Made by a program: the position numbers and the translations under genes. From NCBI GenBank assembly GCA_036264135.1, contig DATARN010000069.1, positions 37,044 through 101,043 on the forward strand: a DNA stretch of 64,000 bases, read 5' to 3'. This DNA is from DATARN01 sp036264135 (GTDB lineage: Bacteria > Actinomycetota > Acidimicrobiia > Acidimicrobiales > Palsa-688). Position 1 is the first letter of the stretch; the number at the start of each line of letters is the position of its first letter. The notes under the pieces were generated by a model, which was not told the origin of the DNA, searched no databases, and was given only the letters and a program-made list of their open reading frames with translations. Below are positions 17,933-26,930 of the stretch, piece by piece.

Positions 17933-18958
17933 CTACAGGATCCAGCGCTGCTCGCGGTACCAGCCGATGGTGGCCGCGATCGCCCGTTCCAGATCGGGTT
18001 CGGCGAACCGGAATCCGGTGGCGAGGAGGGCGTCAACGCTCAAGCGATTGTTGAGATTCGCCTTACGCATAAATCGGAACCGGTCCTTGGTGAGCAGGAT
18101 GTCGGGGCGCATCCCCGCGGCCAGCATCTCGTTGCGCACCGCCGCCCGCCGTTCGTAGGCATACCCGCAGTCCGGGTCGTCGCGAAGCTCGATCGTCATG
18201 CCCATCGCTCCGGCGATGATCCCCGCCACCTCATGGCTGGTGGGGTACTCGGGAAACACCACGTTGAACGCCTGCCCCGTGCTGGCGGGGTGGACACTGA
18301 GGTGGAGGCAGGCCTGGAGCACGTCGTCGATGTGCACCAGCCGCTGCTCGACGGGCGTGGCCGGCGCCACCAGGACGTCCTCGCCGGAAAAGCGTTCGAT
18401 GGCCGCGTCGAGGACGGCGCTGGCGAGCAGCTTGATGTTGCCCGGGCCGAACACCGATACCGGGCGGACCACGACCACCGGCACGCCTTCCCGGCAGGCG
18501 GACCACAACACCTGCTCGGCGGCCCATTTGGCCTTGCCGTAAGCCCGGCTCGGCTGCGGCTCGGTGTGCTCGCTGACCGGGCTCGGCAGCTGGACTTCCT
18601 CGCCGTAGACCGACGTCGAGCTCATGTACAGCACCCGCTCCAGTGTCTCGGACTCGGACGCCGCCGCCAGGAGGCGTCGCGTCGCCACCACGTTGTCGCG
18701 GATCATCGCTGCCTCAGACGACTGGGAACTGGACGCGCCGGCCAGGTGAAACAGGTGCGTCACCTCGGCCAGCAGCGGCGCCACGTCGTCGCCGCCCGCC
18801 AGATCGGCGGGCTGGTATGTCGCCGCGGGTGGCAGCGCCTCGGCGTGCGGACGGCGTCCCGTCGCCCTGACCTCCCATCCCGCATCCAGCAGGGCGGCCA
18901 CCAACCGGGCCCCGATGAACCCCGTCGCCCCCGTTACCAGTGCGATGCGATCAGCCAT
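17933..18958 (-). CDS. NAD-dependent epimerase/dehydratase
   Basis: A 341-residue extended SDR of the sugar-nucleotide epimerase/3-beta-HSD-like group. The Rossmann motif is VTGATGFIGARLV (residues 8-20), and the catalytic Tyr/Lys pair is in RAYGKAKWAAEQ with an upstream MSSTSVYG serine motif. ATG at 18958. It converges with the preceding operon almost end to end. The substrate (nucleotide sugar or lipid alcohol) cannot be assigned from sequence. Confidence 0.87.
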   Translation of the reverse strand: MADRIALVTGATGFIGARLVAALLDAGWEVRATGRRPHAEALPPAATYQPADLAGGDDVAPLLAEVTHLFHLAGASSSQSSEAAMIRDNVVATRRLLAAASESETLERVLYMSSTSVYGEEVQLPSPVSEHTEPQPSRAYGKAKWAAEQVLWSACREGVPVVVVRPVSVFGPGNIKLLASAVLDAAIERFSGEDVLVAPATPVEQRLVHIDDVLQACLHLSVHPASTGQAFNVVFPEYPTSHEVAGIIAGAMGMTIELRDDPDCGYAYERRAAVRNEMLAAGMRPDILLTKDRFRFMRKANLNNRLSVDALLATGFRFAEPDLERAIAATIGWYREQRWIL

Positions 18959-19027
18959 GCCCGGTAGCGTCGCACACCGGATGCTCGCCGGGCGTGGTGC
19001 GATGCCGGCCTCGGTATGGGCGGTCCC

Positions 19028-20308
19028 CTAGGGGAAGGTGAATGTCGCCCAGTGGCCCCCGCCGTCGGTGGTCGTGAGCACGGTGCGGGGTTGGATGACG
19101 GCCCGCCCCGTTTCCGCGTCCTCGAATCCGAGGAAGACCGCCCCGCCACCCGGTTGCGAAGTGGTTACCGTCCAATCGATACCGGCATCGTTCGACACCG
19201 CGATGCTGGTGGTTCCCGCGGTCAAGGAGGCGACGGTGACGGCCAGCCGCTGACCGGTGGCGGCCGCGATGTGGTCGACGTGATCGCCGTCAGGGGGGAC
19301 CGTCGGGAGCAGGTTGGCGCGATGAGGCCCGAACGTGGCCGCGGCGTCGGCCGACAGCACGACGAAGGCGGCCCCGCCACTGGCCCGGCTGTTGCAGGCG
19401 ACCGCCACCGAACCGCCGGGTGCGGCGCTGATGGTGGTGGCGTCGGCCTCGTTGCCGCCCGGCGTGACGCCGCACGGATCGGCGAAGGTGGCCCAGTGAG
19501 CGCCGCCGTCGACCGAGCGGGCGAGACGGGTGTGGGCATCCTGAGCACCGCCGGCGGTGTTCTGGAAGACGGCGACGTACCGGTTGGTGCCGTCCATGGC
19601 CACCATGGCCCCCACACCCGTCATGACCGGCGTCGAAAGGCTCTGCCACGAGGTGGCACCGACGCTCGTCGCTTGCACCTGGTACGGGCACCCCGGCGGG
19701 GTACAAGTCCCGGCGGTCGCCCGCGTCACCGTGCCCGCGCCGATCTCCAGTGAACTGGTGTCGTCGGTTCCCCTCCTGGTCCAGGTGTGGCCGCCATTCG
19801 TCGTGAGCCACAACGAGTTGGCGCCGAAGACGTATCCCGTGTTGGCATCGGCGAACCGAATGCCGCGTACGCAGGCCACCGTGGTCGAGCACGCCGGCGA
19901 GCCTGGGGACTCCAGGTAGGCGACGGGCGCCGGCAGGCCGGCCCAGGTCCGGCCGCCGTCGAGGGTATGAGCGACCGACGTGCAGGGAGGATGGCTGCAG
20001 GGGGCGGTGCCGAGCGCCCATCCCTGGGTGTCACTCACCCACGTCAGGTCGGCCACGGTGAACCCGGTCGGCAGTGGCCCCCCGGCGGAGACGGTCGTTG
20101 TGGGTGCCGTGGGCGCCGTCACGGTGGTCACCGTCGTGGCGGGTACCGAGGTCGTCGTGGTGGTGGTCGACGGCCTGGTCGTCGGCGCCGTTTTGGGCGA
20201 CGATTTCGACGAACAGGCGGCGGCCAGCAGGACGATGGCGGCGGCCAGCGTCTGTCCCCACCGCCCCGCGGTGGGCCGCCGTCGTGGCGACGGTACGTTT
20301 CCAGAGAT
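19028..20308 (-). CDS. lipoprotein with YCF48/BNR-type propeller repeats (start uncertain)
   Basis: An exported protein of about 420 residues. A hydrophobic stretch ends in the lipobox LAAAC (cysteine codon at 20213-20215), then a Thr/Pro/Val linker and repeats of the form WLTTNGGHTWTRR and SVDGGAHWATF, typical of YCF48/BNR beta-propellers. The start is unclear. No in-frame ATG, GTG or TTG lies between the lipobox and the divergent gene, and the nearest, GTG at 20449, is deep inside that gene. The given end marks an in-frame ATC at 20308, used only as a placeholder. A sequencing error or rare start is possible. Confidence 0.6.
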   Translation of the reverse strand: MSGNVPSPRRRPTAGRWGQTLAAAIVLLAAACSSKSSPKTAPTTRPSTTTTTTSVPATTVTTVTAPTAPTTTVSAGGPLPTGFTVADLTWVSDTQGWALGTAPCSHPPCTSVAHTLDGGRTWAGLPAPVAYLESPGSPACSTTVACVRGIRFADANTGYVFGANSLWLTTNGGHTWTRRGTDDTSSLEIGAGTVTRATAGTCTPPGCPYQVQATSVGATSWQSLSTPVMTGVGAMVAMDGTNRYVAVFQNTAGGAQDAHTRLARSVDGGAHWATFADPCGVTPGGNEADATTISAAPGGSVAVACNSRASGGAAFVVLSADAAATFGPHRANLLPTVPPDGDHVDHIAAATGQRLAVTVASLTAGTTSIAVSNDAGIDWTVTTSQPGGGAVFLGFEDAETGRAVIQPRTVLTTTDGGGHWATFTFP

Positions 20309-21239
20309 GTCCCGTGCCGTCGCCCTCGCCGCGGCCGGGTTCGTCGTGACCGCGTTGGTCGCGGCGTGCCGGACGACGCCCGGCGCCTCGGTTGCCGGCC
20401 GGAGCCCGGGCCGGGAAGGCGTCGGGGCGCCCGCCTCAGAAGCAGCCACGACCACGACGACCACGCTACCCGCCGACGGCTTTACCCCCATCGCGGTCGG
20501 CTCGGATCTCACGCAACTGGTCACGCCGCTGGGCACGGTCCTGCGGGTTGATCCCCGCCGCCTTTCGGTGGCCGTGATCCCCGGCACGATGGAGCCCGGC
20601 GGCACGTTCCCGGAGGGCGGCCAGGTGCCGCCCAGCCTGCGGCCGGTGCTCGTCGCCGCCACCAACGCCGGCTTCAAGCGGGCCGATGCCCGCGGCGGCG
20701 AGTACGTCGACGGCCGCCTGACGGGCACCCTGCGGGCCGGGGCGGCGACGTTCGTGATTCGCGCCGACGGCCGCTTCGACGTGGGAGCCTGGCAGCAGAG
20801 CGTGGCGCCGGCGCCTGGTGATGTCGCCGTCCTCCAGAACCTGGAACCGCTCGTGGACCAGGGCCAACCGGCTCCCGACCTGGGCGCGGACATCTTGGCC
20901 CGCTGGGGCCTCACCTTCCGGCCGGCGCTGCCGGTGTCGGTTTGGCGGTCCGGCCTTGGGATCGACCGGTTTGGGCGGCTGCTCTACGCCGTGGGAACCA
21001 ACGCGGTACCGGCGCAGCTCGCAGCGCTGTTGATCTCCGCCGGCGCCATCCGGGCCATGGAGCTCGACATCAACCACCTGTGGGTCTTCGCCTCCGCGTT
21101 CAGTCACCCCGATCCCGCCCACCCCGACGTCGTCACCGCAGCCGCCCTGCTCCCCGGAATGACGCCCGCCGCCGGTCATGTCCTCTTGCCAGGAGCCCGG
21201 GACTTCCTGGCCATATATCGGCGGCTCCCGACACCATGA
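20307..21239 (+). CDS. lipoprotein with phosphodiester glycosidase (NAGPA-like) domain
   Basis: A 310-residue exported lipoprotein. The N-terminal signal ends in the lipobox LVAAC, followed by a Thr-rich linker. The main domain (VLVAATNAGFKRADARGG, then VGTNAVPAQLAALLISAGAIRAMELDIN) matches the phosphodiester glycosidase (NAGPA-like) family, which removes sugar-phosphate caps and in bacteria is poorly studied. ATG at 20307 directly precedes the signal, but no ribosome site is visible. It is the first of three genes that overlap by 4 bp. Confidence 0.72.
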   Translation: MSRAVALAAAGFVVTALVAACRTTPGASVAGRSPGREGVGAPASEAATTTTTTLPADGFTPIAVGSDLTQLVTPLGTVLRVDPRRLSVAVIPGTMEPGGTFPEGGQVPPSLRPVLVAATNAGFKRADARGGEYVDGRLTGTLRAGAATFVIRADGRFDVGAWQQSVAPAPGDVAVLQNLEPLVDQGQPAPDLGADILARWGLTFRPALPVSVWRSGLGIDRFGRLLYAVGTNAVPAQLAALLISAGAIRAMELDINHLWVFASAFSHPDPAHPDVVTAAALLPGMTPAAGHVLLPGARDFLAIYRRLPTP

Positions 21240-21715
21240 GAAGCCGTGGCCGGTTCCTCGTCACCATCGCCACCCTTGTCGGCGTGATGGTGGCCGTGTT
21301 GGCCGTAGGACTGGTCCTACACCCTCGTGATGCCGTTGGTTCGCCGGCCCGTTCCCGCTTGCGGGTGGTCGAGGATGTGTTTCCGCCCCGCCGCCTCACC
21401 GCCGGCGAGATCCGGCGAGGCGGAGAGACCTGCCTGGTCGGAACCACGGTGGTGGTTCCGCCCGGCGGCGGCTGCACATTCATCGTCCCGAACGGCGTCC
21501 ATGTGGTCGAGTTCCGCCGCGTGCCGGGCAGCGCCGGGATGAATCTCACCTTGAGCCAGACCGTCGACTTGACGCAGAGCGTCGATACGTCCCAGCCCGG
21601 CCCCGACCCGACCGATCCGCTCCGGCTGCGATTCGCCGCCGTCCACAACGGGACAACCGTGACCTTGAGCGGCTGCCGGGGCCCGGCTGCCTGCCGCCTC
21701 GCCCTGGCCTCATGA
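21236..21715 (+). CDS. uncharacterised secreted or membrane-anchored protein
   Basis: A 159-residue protein with an N-terminal hydrophobic helix (FLVTIATLVGVMVAVLAVGLVL) and a small exported domain. Its four cysteines (GETCLV, GGCTF, SGCRGPAAC) may form two disulfides. I do not recognise the family. The ATG at 21236 overlaps the upstream stop (ATGA), and the stop overlaps the next gene in the same way, so it is part of a three-gene unit. Confidence 0.7.
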   Translation: MRSRGRFLVTIATLVGVMVAVLAVGLVLHPRDAVGSPARSRLRVVEDVFPPRRLTAGEIRRGGETCLVGTTVVVPPGGGCTFIVPNGVHVVEFRRVPGSAGMNLTLSQTVDLTQSVDTSQPGPDPTDPLRLRFAAVHNGTTVTLSGCRGPAACRLALAS

Positions 21716-22506
21716 CCGTGTCCGCCCCGGCCGCCGACCTCGTCTCGCGGCCATGGCGGTTGGCCGCCCTCGGACTGCTTGTCGTCATCGTCGTGGTCGA
21801 GTCGGCCCTGGGCGCGGTGCTGGCGCCGGCACCGCGTCCGCACGCCGTTGCCGGGGTCATGGCGTTACCCGGCGTGGCCACCATGTCTCGTGGCGCCAGC
21901 ATCGATCCAACGGAGCTGACCCAGGTGGCCGCCGTCCCCGCGCCCCACGATCCCCTGGCCTACCCGGCGATGGCCGTCCTCGACGCCCTCCTGCTGGTGA
22001 CCGCCACCGCGGCCGCCTTGTCCCAGCTCGCGGCGCCGTCGAAGGCGGCGCGCGCCGGCCGATTCGCCAGCTTTCTGGCCAGCCTGGCCATCCTCCTTGT
22101 CGGAATCGCCGTGGTCGTCGGTGCCGTCGCCCGGCTTCGCTTCCTCACCGCCCTGTACCTCAGCCCGCCATTCGGGACGCTCACCTACCTCCTTCGTTAC
22201 GGCATCTTTCCCCGCACCGCCGCACTCGTGGCCCTGGTCCTCCTCATGGCCGGCAAGGCGGCGGCCTGCGCCGCCCTCGACCGCGGCGACCTGGCCGGTA
22301 GTGGCGGCCGCTCCGTCGCCGCACGCGGTGCCGCTGGCCTCGCCGTCACCACCGTGGCGGCAACGGTGGTGACGGCCGCCTGCTATGCCTGGGCCCCCCC
22401 GGCCCTCGTGCCGGTCACCGACGCCCTGGCCGCGGCTGTCGTTGGCCTGGCGGCCATCGGTTGGGCCGGTGTGATGGTGAGCGGTGCCGTGCGCCGCCTG
22501 GCCTAA
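21712..22506 (+). CDS. multi-spanning membrane protein of unknown function
   Basis: A 264-residue integral membrane protein with about six predicted helices, for example LAALGLLVVIVVVESAL near residue 20 and FASFLASLAILLVGIAVVV near 125. A loop of about 45 residues sits between helices 1 and 2. No known transport or catalytic motif is visible. It is the last gene of the coupled unit starting at 20307. Confidence 0.7.
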   Translation: MTVSAPAADLVSRPWRLAALGLLVVIVVVESALGAVLAPAPRPHAVAGVMALPGVATMSRGASIDPTELTQVAAVPAPHDPLAYPAMAVLDALLLVTATAAALSQLAAPSKAARAGRFASFLASLAILLVGIAVVVGAVARLRFLTALYLSPPFGTLTYLLRYGIFPRTAALVALVLLMAGKAAACAALDRGDLAGSGGRSVAARGAAGLAVTTVAATVVTAACYAWAPPALVPVTDALAAAVVGLAAIGWAGVMVSGAVRRLA

Positions 22507-22527
22507 ACGGGCCGGGCCGCCGGCCGC

Positions 22528-23133
22528 CTAGATCCAGCCTCGGTCCCGCGCCGCCTGCGCCGCCTCGATGCGGTTACGGGTTCCGGTTTTCTGGATGGCG
22601 GAGGACAGGTAGTTCCGCACGGTGCTCTTCGACAGGTTCAAACAGGAGGCGATCTCGCCGACGGGGGATCCGTCCACCCCTGCGGCCAGCACGTCGCGCT
22701 CCCGGTCGGTGAGGGGGTTGGGCCCGCTCGTCAACGCCGCCGCCGCCAGGGCGGGGTCGATGATCCGCTCGCCGGTCAGGACCCGGCGGATGACGCCCGC
22801 CAGCTGGTCCACCGGCCCGTCCTTCACCACGAAGCCCGAGGCGCCGGCGTCCATGGCCTCCCGGAGGTAGCCGGGGCGCCCGAAGGTGGTGACGATGACC
22901 ACCCGGCAGGCGGGGCAGTGGGCCTGCAGCAGGCGAGCCGCCACCAGGCCGTTCATGCCGGGCATCTCGATATCCAGCAAGGCCACGTCCGGCTTGCTTT
23001 CCTCGCACGCCGCCACCACGTCGTTTCCCGAGGCTACCTGGGCGACCACCTCGATGTCCGGCTCGAGCGACAGCAGCAATGCCAGCGCTCCCCGCATCAT
23101 CCCCTGGTCCTCGGCCAGGAGAACACGGATCAC
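22528..23133 (-). CDS. NarL/LuxR-family response regulator
   Basis: A 201-residue two-domain regulator. The receiver domain starts with VLLAEDQ, the phospho-acceptor aspartate is in DVALLDIEMPGMNG near residue 52, and the conserved lysine is in FVVKDGP. The C-terminal LuxR-type helix-turn-helix contains LTDRERDVLAAGVDG and LNLSKSTVRNYLSSAIQKTGTRNR. GTG at 23133 overlaps the histidine kinase stop by 4 bp. It is probably phosphorylated by that kinase and may control the thiopeptide cluster or respond to its product. Confidence 0.9.
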   Translation of the reverse strand: MIRVLLAEDQGMMRGALALLLSLEPDIEVVAQVASGNDVVAACEESKPDVALLDIEMPGMNGLVAARLLQAHCPACRVVIVTTFGRPGYLREAMDAGASGFVVKDGPVDQLAGVIRRVLTGERIIDPALAAAALTSGPNPLTDRERDVLAAGVDGSPVGEIASCLNLSKSTVRNYLSSAIQKTGTRNRIEAAQAARDRGWI

Positions 23134-24497
23134 ACAGCGCCACGCCCCTCGGCGCCGCACGGCACCGTGGCCGCCAGGCGGAAGCCGCCGCCGGGGTGAC
23201 GGCCGGCTTCCAGCCGACCGTTGGCCGCCGCCAACCGCTCCGCCAGCCCCTGCAGACCGCTGCCGGCCCGACCGGGCTGCGGCTTGCCATCGGCGGGGGA
23301 GGCGTCCGGGGAAGGTGTGTCGCCGGTGCCGTCGTCGCGTATCTCCAGCATGGCGACGCCGTCGGCCTGCCGCAGTTCGATATCGCAATGATGGCCGCGG
23401 CTGTGGCGGACGACGTTGGTGACCCCCTCACGTACGGTCCAGCCGAGGACGGTCTCGACGGTGTCGGGCAGCCGATGCTCGGGGCGGCGAATGGTGGCGT
23501 CGATGCCCGCCGCCGCCAGTGCCAGGCGTGCCCCCTCCAGCTCGGTCTCGAGGCTTCGTTCCCGGTAGTTCGTCACCGCCTCGCGAACCTCGGCCAGCGC
23601 CTGGCGGCTCACCATCTCGATGTCTCCGGACTCCCGGGCCGCCGCCTCGGCGTCGAGCGACACCAGCCGGCGTACCGCCTCGCTTTTCACCACGATGAGG
23701 GACAGGGTGTGGCCGAGGAGGTCGTGCAGGTCCCGAGAGAAGCGCAGCCGTTCGTCGGCCACCGCCAGGCGCGCCACCTCTTCGCGGGCGGCGTTGAGGT
23801 CGGCGATCAGGCGGAGCATCCGGAGGATCATCATCACGACCAGGCCGGAGATGAACACCCCGAACACCTGCGGGACCACGGGGAGCCGGGGCAGGCTCGA
23901 CACGATGGCGGCGTCGAGAAGGGTGACGCCCAAGATCCCGAAGATCGCCGGTTTTCCCGGCAGGGCGGAGGCGATGGCCGCCGACAGGAAGAAGAACAGG
24001 AAGACCCAGGTGCCGCCGTAGGCCAGGCTGGTCGCCAGGGCGATACCGGTGAGGGGAACCAGCAACGCGACCCTGGCCGCCACCGTCCTGGTCGGATCGG
24101 AACTGACCCAGATCAGCGTCAGGTACAGCGCCACGAAGGCGCCGAGTAGGAAGGACGCCGCGACCACCGGCTCGGCTCGGCCGGCCGCGATCTCGCTGGC
24201 AGGGGACGCGAGGACCACGAGCCAGGCCGAACTCCACGCCACGATGCGGACGCGGCGGCGTCGCTCAGGGACCGGCTGGGCCGCTACCACTGGCACGTCA
24301 CCACCTTTCCCACTCGCCCGTTCCGATGGGCCGAACAGAATGTACGTCAGCGGGCGGATCGGTGTGACACGCGGTTCCGTGGCCGCCACGTCCGGGAATC
24401 CCGGCCGGTAGGACGGAAAGAGGGCGCGAAGCGATCGAACGGCGTGCTCGACCCCGGGGTAGCCGCCCACGTCGTGGTCCGGTAGGAGCGCGGTCAT
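23130..24497 (-). CDS. NarL-type sensor histidine kinase
   Basis: A 455-residue kinase of the HisKA_3 (NarX/DesK) type. About five to six membrane helices occupy residues 85-230, the phospho-accepting histidine is in RLRFSRDLHDLLGHTLSLI, and a HATPase domain follows with GVTNVVRHS and GSGLQGLAERL. ATG at 24497 overlaps the upstream thiopeptide gene as ATGA. A second start, GTG at about 24300 with GGAAAGG before it, would remove an unusual 65-residue N-terminal extension. The topology resembles bacteriocin-cluster kinases that sense membrane or peptide signals. Confidence 0.87.
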   Translation of the reverse strand: MTALLPDHDVGGYPGVEHAVRSLRALFPSYRPGFPDVAATEPRVTPIRPLTYILFGPSERASGKGGDVPVVAAQPVPERRRRVRIVAWSSAWLVVLASPASEIAAGRAEPVVAASFLLGAFVALYLTLIWVSSDPTRTVAARVALLVPLTGIALATSLAYGGTWVFLFFFLSAAIASALPGKPAIFGILGVTLLDAAIVSSLPRLPVVPQVFGVFISGLVVMMILRMLRLIADLNAAREEVARLAVADERLRFSRDLHDLLGHTLSLIVVKSEAVRRLVSLDAEAAARESGDIEMVSRQALAEVREAVTNYRERSLETELEGARLALAAAGIDATIRRPEHRLPDTVETVLGWTVREGVTNVVRHSRGHHCDIELRQADGVAMLEIRDDGTGDTPSPDASPADGKPQPGRAGSGLQGLAERLAAANGRLEAGRHPGGGFRLAATVPCGAEGRGAV

Positions 24498-25399
24498 CGG
24501 GTCGTTCCCGCCATCGCGCCGTGGGATTGGATGGCGGCTGCCAGCGCCACATAGTGGTTGCACTCGTGGACGACGCCGAGGCCCAGGCGGTTGTGCAGCA
24601 GGTGGAGATGGGCGTGCAGGATCCGGTCCACCTCGGCCGGCGGCAGCGCCGCCTCCCAGTTGACCATGGCCTGTTCCAGCCGCCAGACCCATCGCTGGAC
24701 CGGCGCCGGTGCCGGCCCGTCAACGCCGTCGGCGAGGGGCGGCGGTGAATAGCGGCCCAGTCCGCCTCCGGGCTCGGCCCAGGCCTGCCAGTCTCTCGCC
24801 GCTCGCTGGCAGAACGCCAACCGCCGGTCCCAGTCGAGCAACTCGAGGGCCGCCCACGTGGCCCGCAGGCCGAGTCCGGAGCGGGCCGGCTCGGGCGCGG
24901 CCAGCCGGCAGAACGCCAGCACCAGCTCGCTGGCCGCCTGGAACAAGGCTTCGGACTCGGCCATGAGCCGGGGACCGCCGAAGCGATCCATTTCGGCCTC
25001 GTACCGGCACCGGTAGACACCAGCGGGGCACAAGGTGCCCACGTCCAGGCGACGACCGCCTTCGCCCGCCGCCGCCACCGGCGCCGCCTGGCGCTGGTAG
25101 TCGGCCGGTGACAAGGTGGCCGGAAGAGCCGTCAGCACCTCGGCCAAATGACCACGGAGGAGGCGCTCGACCTCGCGTCGGCCGTCGTCGCCCAGGCCGG
25201 CCAGCCGGAGGCGGACGTGGGGCCCGTTCTGCCAGTACCGAATGAAGAACCACGCCGCCGGGGCCGGATGGGCCTGGTGCCAGGCAACGGCCGGCGCCAC
25301 CACCCGCCGGATGACCAGGTCGGTAGCCTCGGGGCGGGGGTCGGCGACGTGCAGGTGCCAGGCGTCCCACCTGGGCCTGGAGTCGTGCGGATGAACCAT
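24494..25399 (-). CDS. SpaB_C-type elimination protein of thiopeptide synthesis (TbtC-like)
   Basis: A 301-residue protein matching the lantibiotic/thiopeptide-type bacteriocin biosynthesis C-terminal domain. Diagnostic segments are WDAWHLHVAD, AWFFIRYWQNGPHVRLRL and YRCRYEAEMDRFGG. In split LanB systems this protein removes glutamate from glutamylated Ser/Thr, giving dehydroalanine. ATG at 25399 has GGAAGGAAA upstream and lies 19 bp after the dehydrogenase gene, the only non-overlapping junction among the enzymes. Its stop overlaps the histidine kinase start. Confidence 0.88.
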   Translation of the reverse strand: MVHPHDSRPRWDAWHLHVADPRPEATDLVIRRVVAPAVAWHQAHPAPAAWFFIRYWQNGPHVRLRLAGLGDDGRREVERLLRGHLAEVLTALPATLSPADYQRQAAPVAAAGEGGRRLDVGTLCPAGVYRCRYEAEMDRFGGPRLMAESEALFQAASELVLAFCRLAAPEPARSGLGLRATWAALELLDWDRRLAFCQRAARDWQAWAEPGGGLGRYSPPPLADGVDGPAPAPVQRWVWRLEQAMVNWEAALPPAEVDRILHAHLHLLHNRLGLGVVHECNHYVALAAAIQSHGAMAGTTR

Positions 25400-25418
25400 G
25401 GCGTTTCCTTCCTTCGCC

Positions 25419-26930
25419 TCAGGTGCGCAGGTCGAGCATCGGTTCGAGGAAGCGTCCGACGCCGCTGACGACGCTCAGCAGGACGATTTCGCCGGGACGG
25501 GTCCCGACGACGGGGTGGAGCAGGATCTCGTCGAAGGCCCGGTTCGGACGGGCGTACATCCCGTGGGCCGCCGCCGCCAGGCAGAGGCCGTGCGCCATCC
25601 ACCCGCACACGTATTGCGCCAGGGTCCAGCCACCCGGACCGGCGGCGTCGACGAGCGCCGGCACGTCGGCCGTCATCATCCAGATGAGGTTGGCGTGACG
25701 GACGGCGCAGCCCACTTCGGGCCCGAGGCCGTGGCCGTAGCAGCTCTCCAGGCGGGTAGCCAGCGCCGGATCGGCGTCGACCAGTTGGAGGGTCGCCGGG
25801 GCGTGCGGGCCGCGTTCGAGCCGGTACCAACCGCTCGCCAGCTCCGCGACGTGGGAAACGCACGCCGAGACGGTCACGTGCTCGGCGATTTCCTGCAGAC
25901 GCGGCGTGGGCGGTGGCCGACCGAGCCACGCCACGGCGTCGCGGACCGCCGTCGGTGACACCGTCTGAGGACGCCCCGAGACGCCAGGAAGCCGTCGGGG
26001 CATGCGGCCCGAGTTGCGCCGCCAGATGACCTCGGCCCAATCGAGGCTCACCTCACCGCCGTCGCGGGGAACGGCGAGGCCCCCACCGTGGCTCTTCTCG
26101 ACCGCGGCGCCGCCCGGACGGACGAGCGACGTCCGGTTCACCGCCATCACCTCGTCGAGGGTGGGGTCGTCGTCGGTGTCGGCCTCGGCCTCCGCCGGCC
26201 CCGGGCCGGTAGCGGGCGGCCATGGCTGGTCGGAGGGGTCCATGGTCACCGTCAGCGGTGCGCTCCATTGACGGCGCGGCGCCAGCGCCAGCCGGTCCAT
26301 CAGTTGTGGGGTGCCGGGCCCGGGAAGCCAGAGGTGTCCGGCCAGTCCGAACAGCTCCAGGGTGGTGAAAAGGCTGCGCAGGCTGATGCCGAGTTCCAGC
26401 TCGACCAGTGGGCCGCGCAGTCGGCCGTAGAGGCTGGGAAGGTGGGTGTAGCGCCCGGCCAGGGCGACGGAGACCGCCCCGACGGGCGGCCAGGGCGAGC
26501 CGGACGCTCCGACCGGCAGGAGGCTGTGGCGGTAGGGGTCGACGATCCACGCCTCGTCATCGGAGTGGACGAACGCGTGCACCGGGAAGCGACTCCGCAC
26601 CGACGCGCAGCTGCGGTGGTCGTTGAACAGGTTGGAGGGTTCCTGGCGCTGGATGCCGAATGCCGCCACCAGGGCGTGGAGAAGCCGGTCCTCGGGTGAC
26701 AGCAGGGTGGTGGTGCACGACCCCGGATAGGGCGTCGCCGCCAGCAGGTCGGCGGTGCCCCACGGCAGGCCCCGCCCGTGGCCGGTGGCGGCCCCATGGC
26801 CACAAGACCCGAAGGTGGTGGTGAGCCCCCGCCCCTCCGGTCCGAGGGGGGCCACGAAGTCTCGCCCCGGCGCCTGGCTGAAGGCGTATCGCAGGACGTC
26901 GTCCGCACTGAGGGTGGCCCGGCCGGTCAT
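25419..26930 (-). CDS. SagB-type azoline dehydrogenase (TbtE-like)
   Basis: A 503-residue protein of the SagB/McbC nitroreductase-fold family, FMN enzymes that oxidise thiazolines and oxazolines to thiazoles and oxazoles. The N-terminal half (DDVLRYAFSQAPG onward) is the extended region found in thiopeptide dehydrogenases. The C-terminal half carries the nitroreductase domain, with RRNSGR near residue 320, ELASGWYRLERG and CGWMAHGLCLAAAAHGM. ATG at 26930 overlaps the YcaO stop (ATGA). It probably acts on the precursor after cyclodehydration and before pyridine formation. Confidence 0.87.
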   Translation of the reverse strand: MTGRATLSADDVLRYAFSQAPGRDFVAPLGPEGRGLTTTFGSCGHGAATGHGRGLPWGTADLLAATPYPGSCTTTLLSPEDRLLHALVAAFGIQRQEPSNLFNDHRSCASVRSRFPVHAFVHSDDEAWIVDPYRHSLLPVGASGSPWPPVGAVSVALAGRYTHLPSLYGRLRGPLVELELGISLRSLFTTLELFGLAGHLWLPGPGTPQLMDRLALAPRRQWSAPLTVTMDPSDQPWPPATGPGPAEAEADTDDDPTLDEVMAVNRTSLVRPGGAAVEKSHGGGLAVPRDGGEVSLDWAEVIWRRNSGRMPRRLPGVSGRPQTVSPTAVRDAVAWLGRPPPTPRLQEIAEHVTVSACVSHVAELASGWYRLERGPHAPATLQLVDADPALATRLESCYGHGLGPEVGCAVRHANLIWMMTADVPALVDAAGPGGWTLAQYVCGWMAHGLCLAAAAHGMYARPNRAFDEILLHPVVGTRPGEIVLLSVVSGVGRFLEPMLDLRT

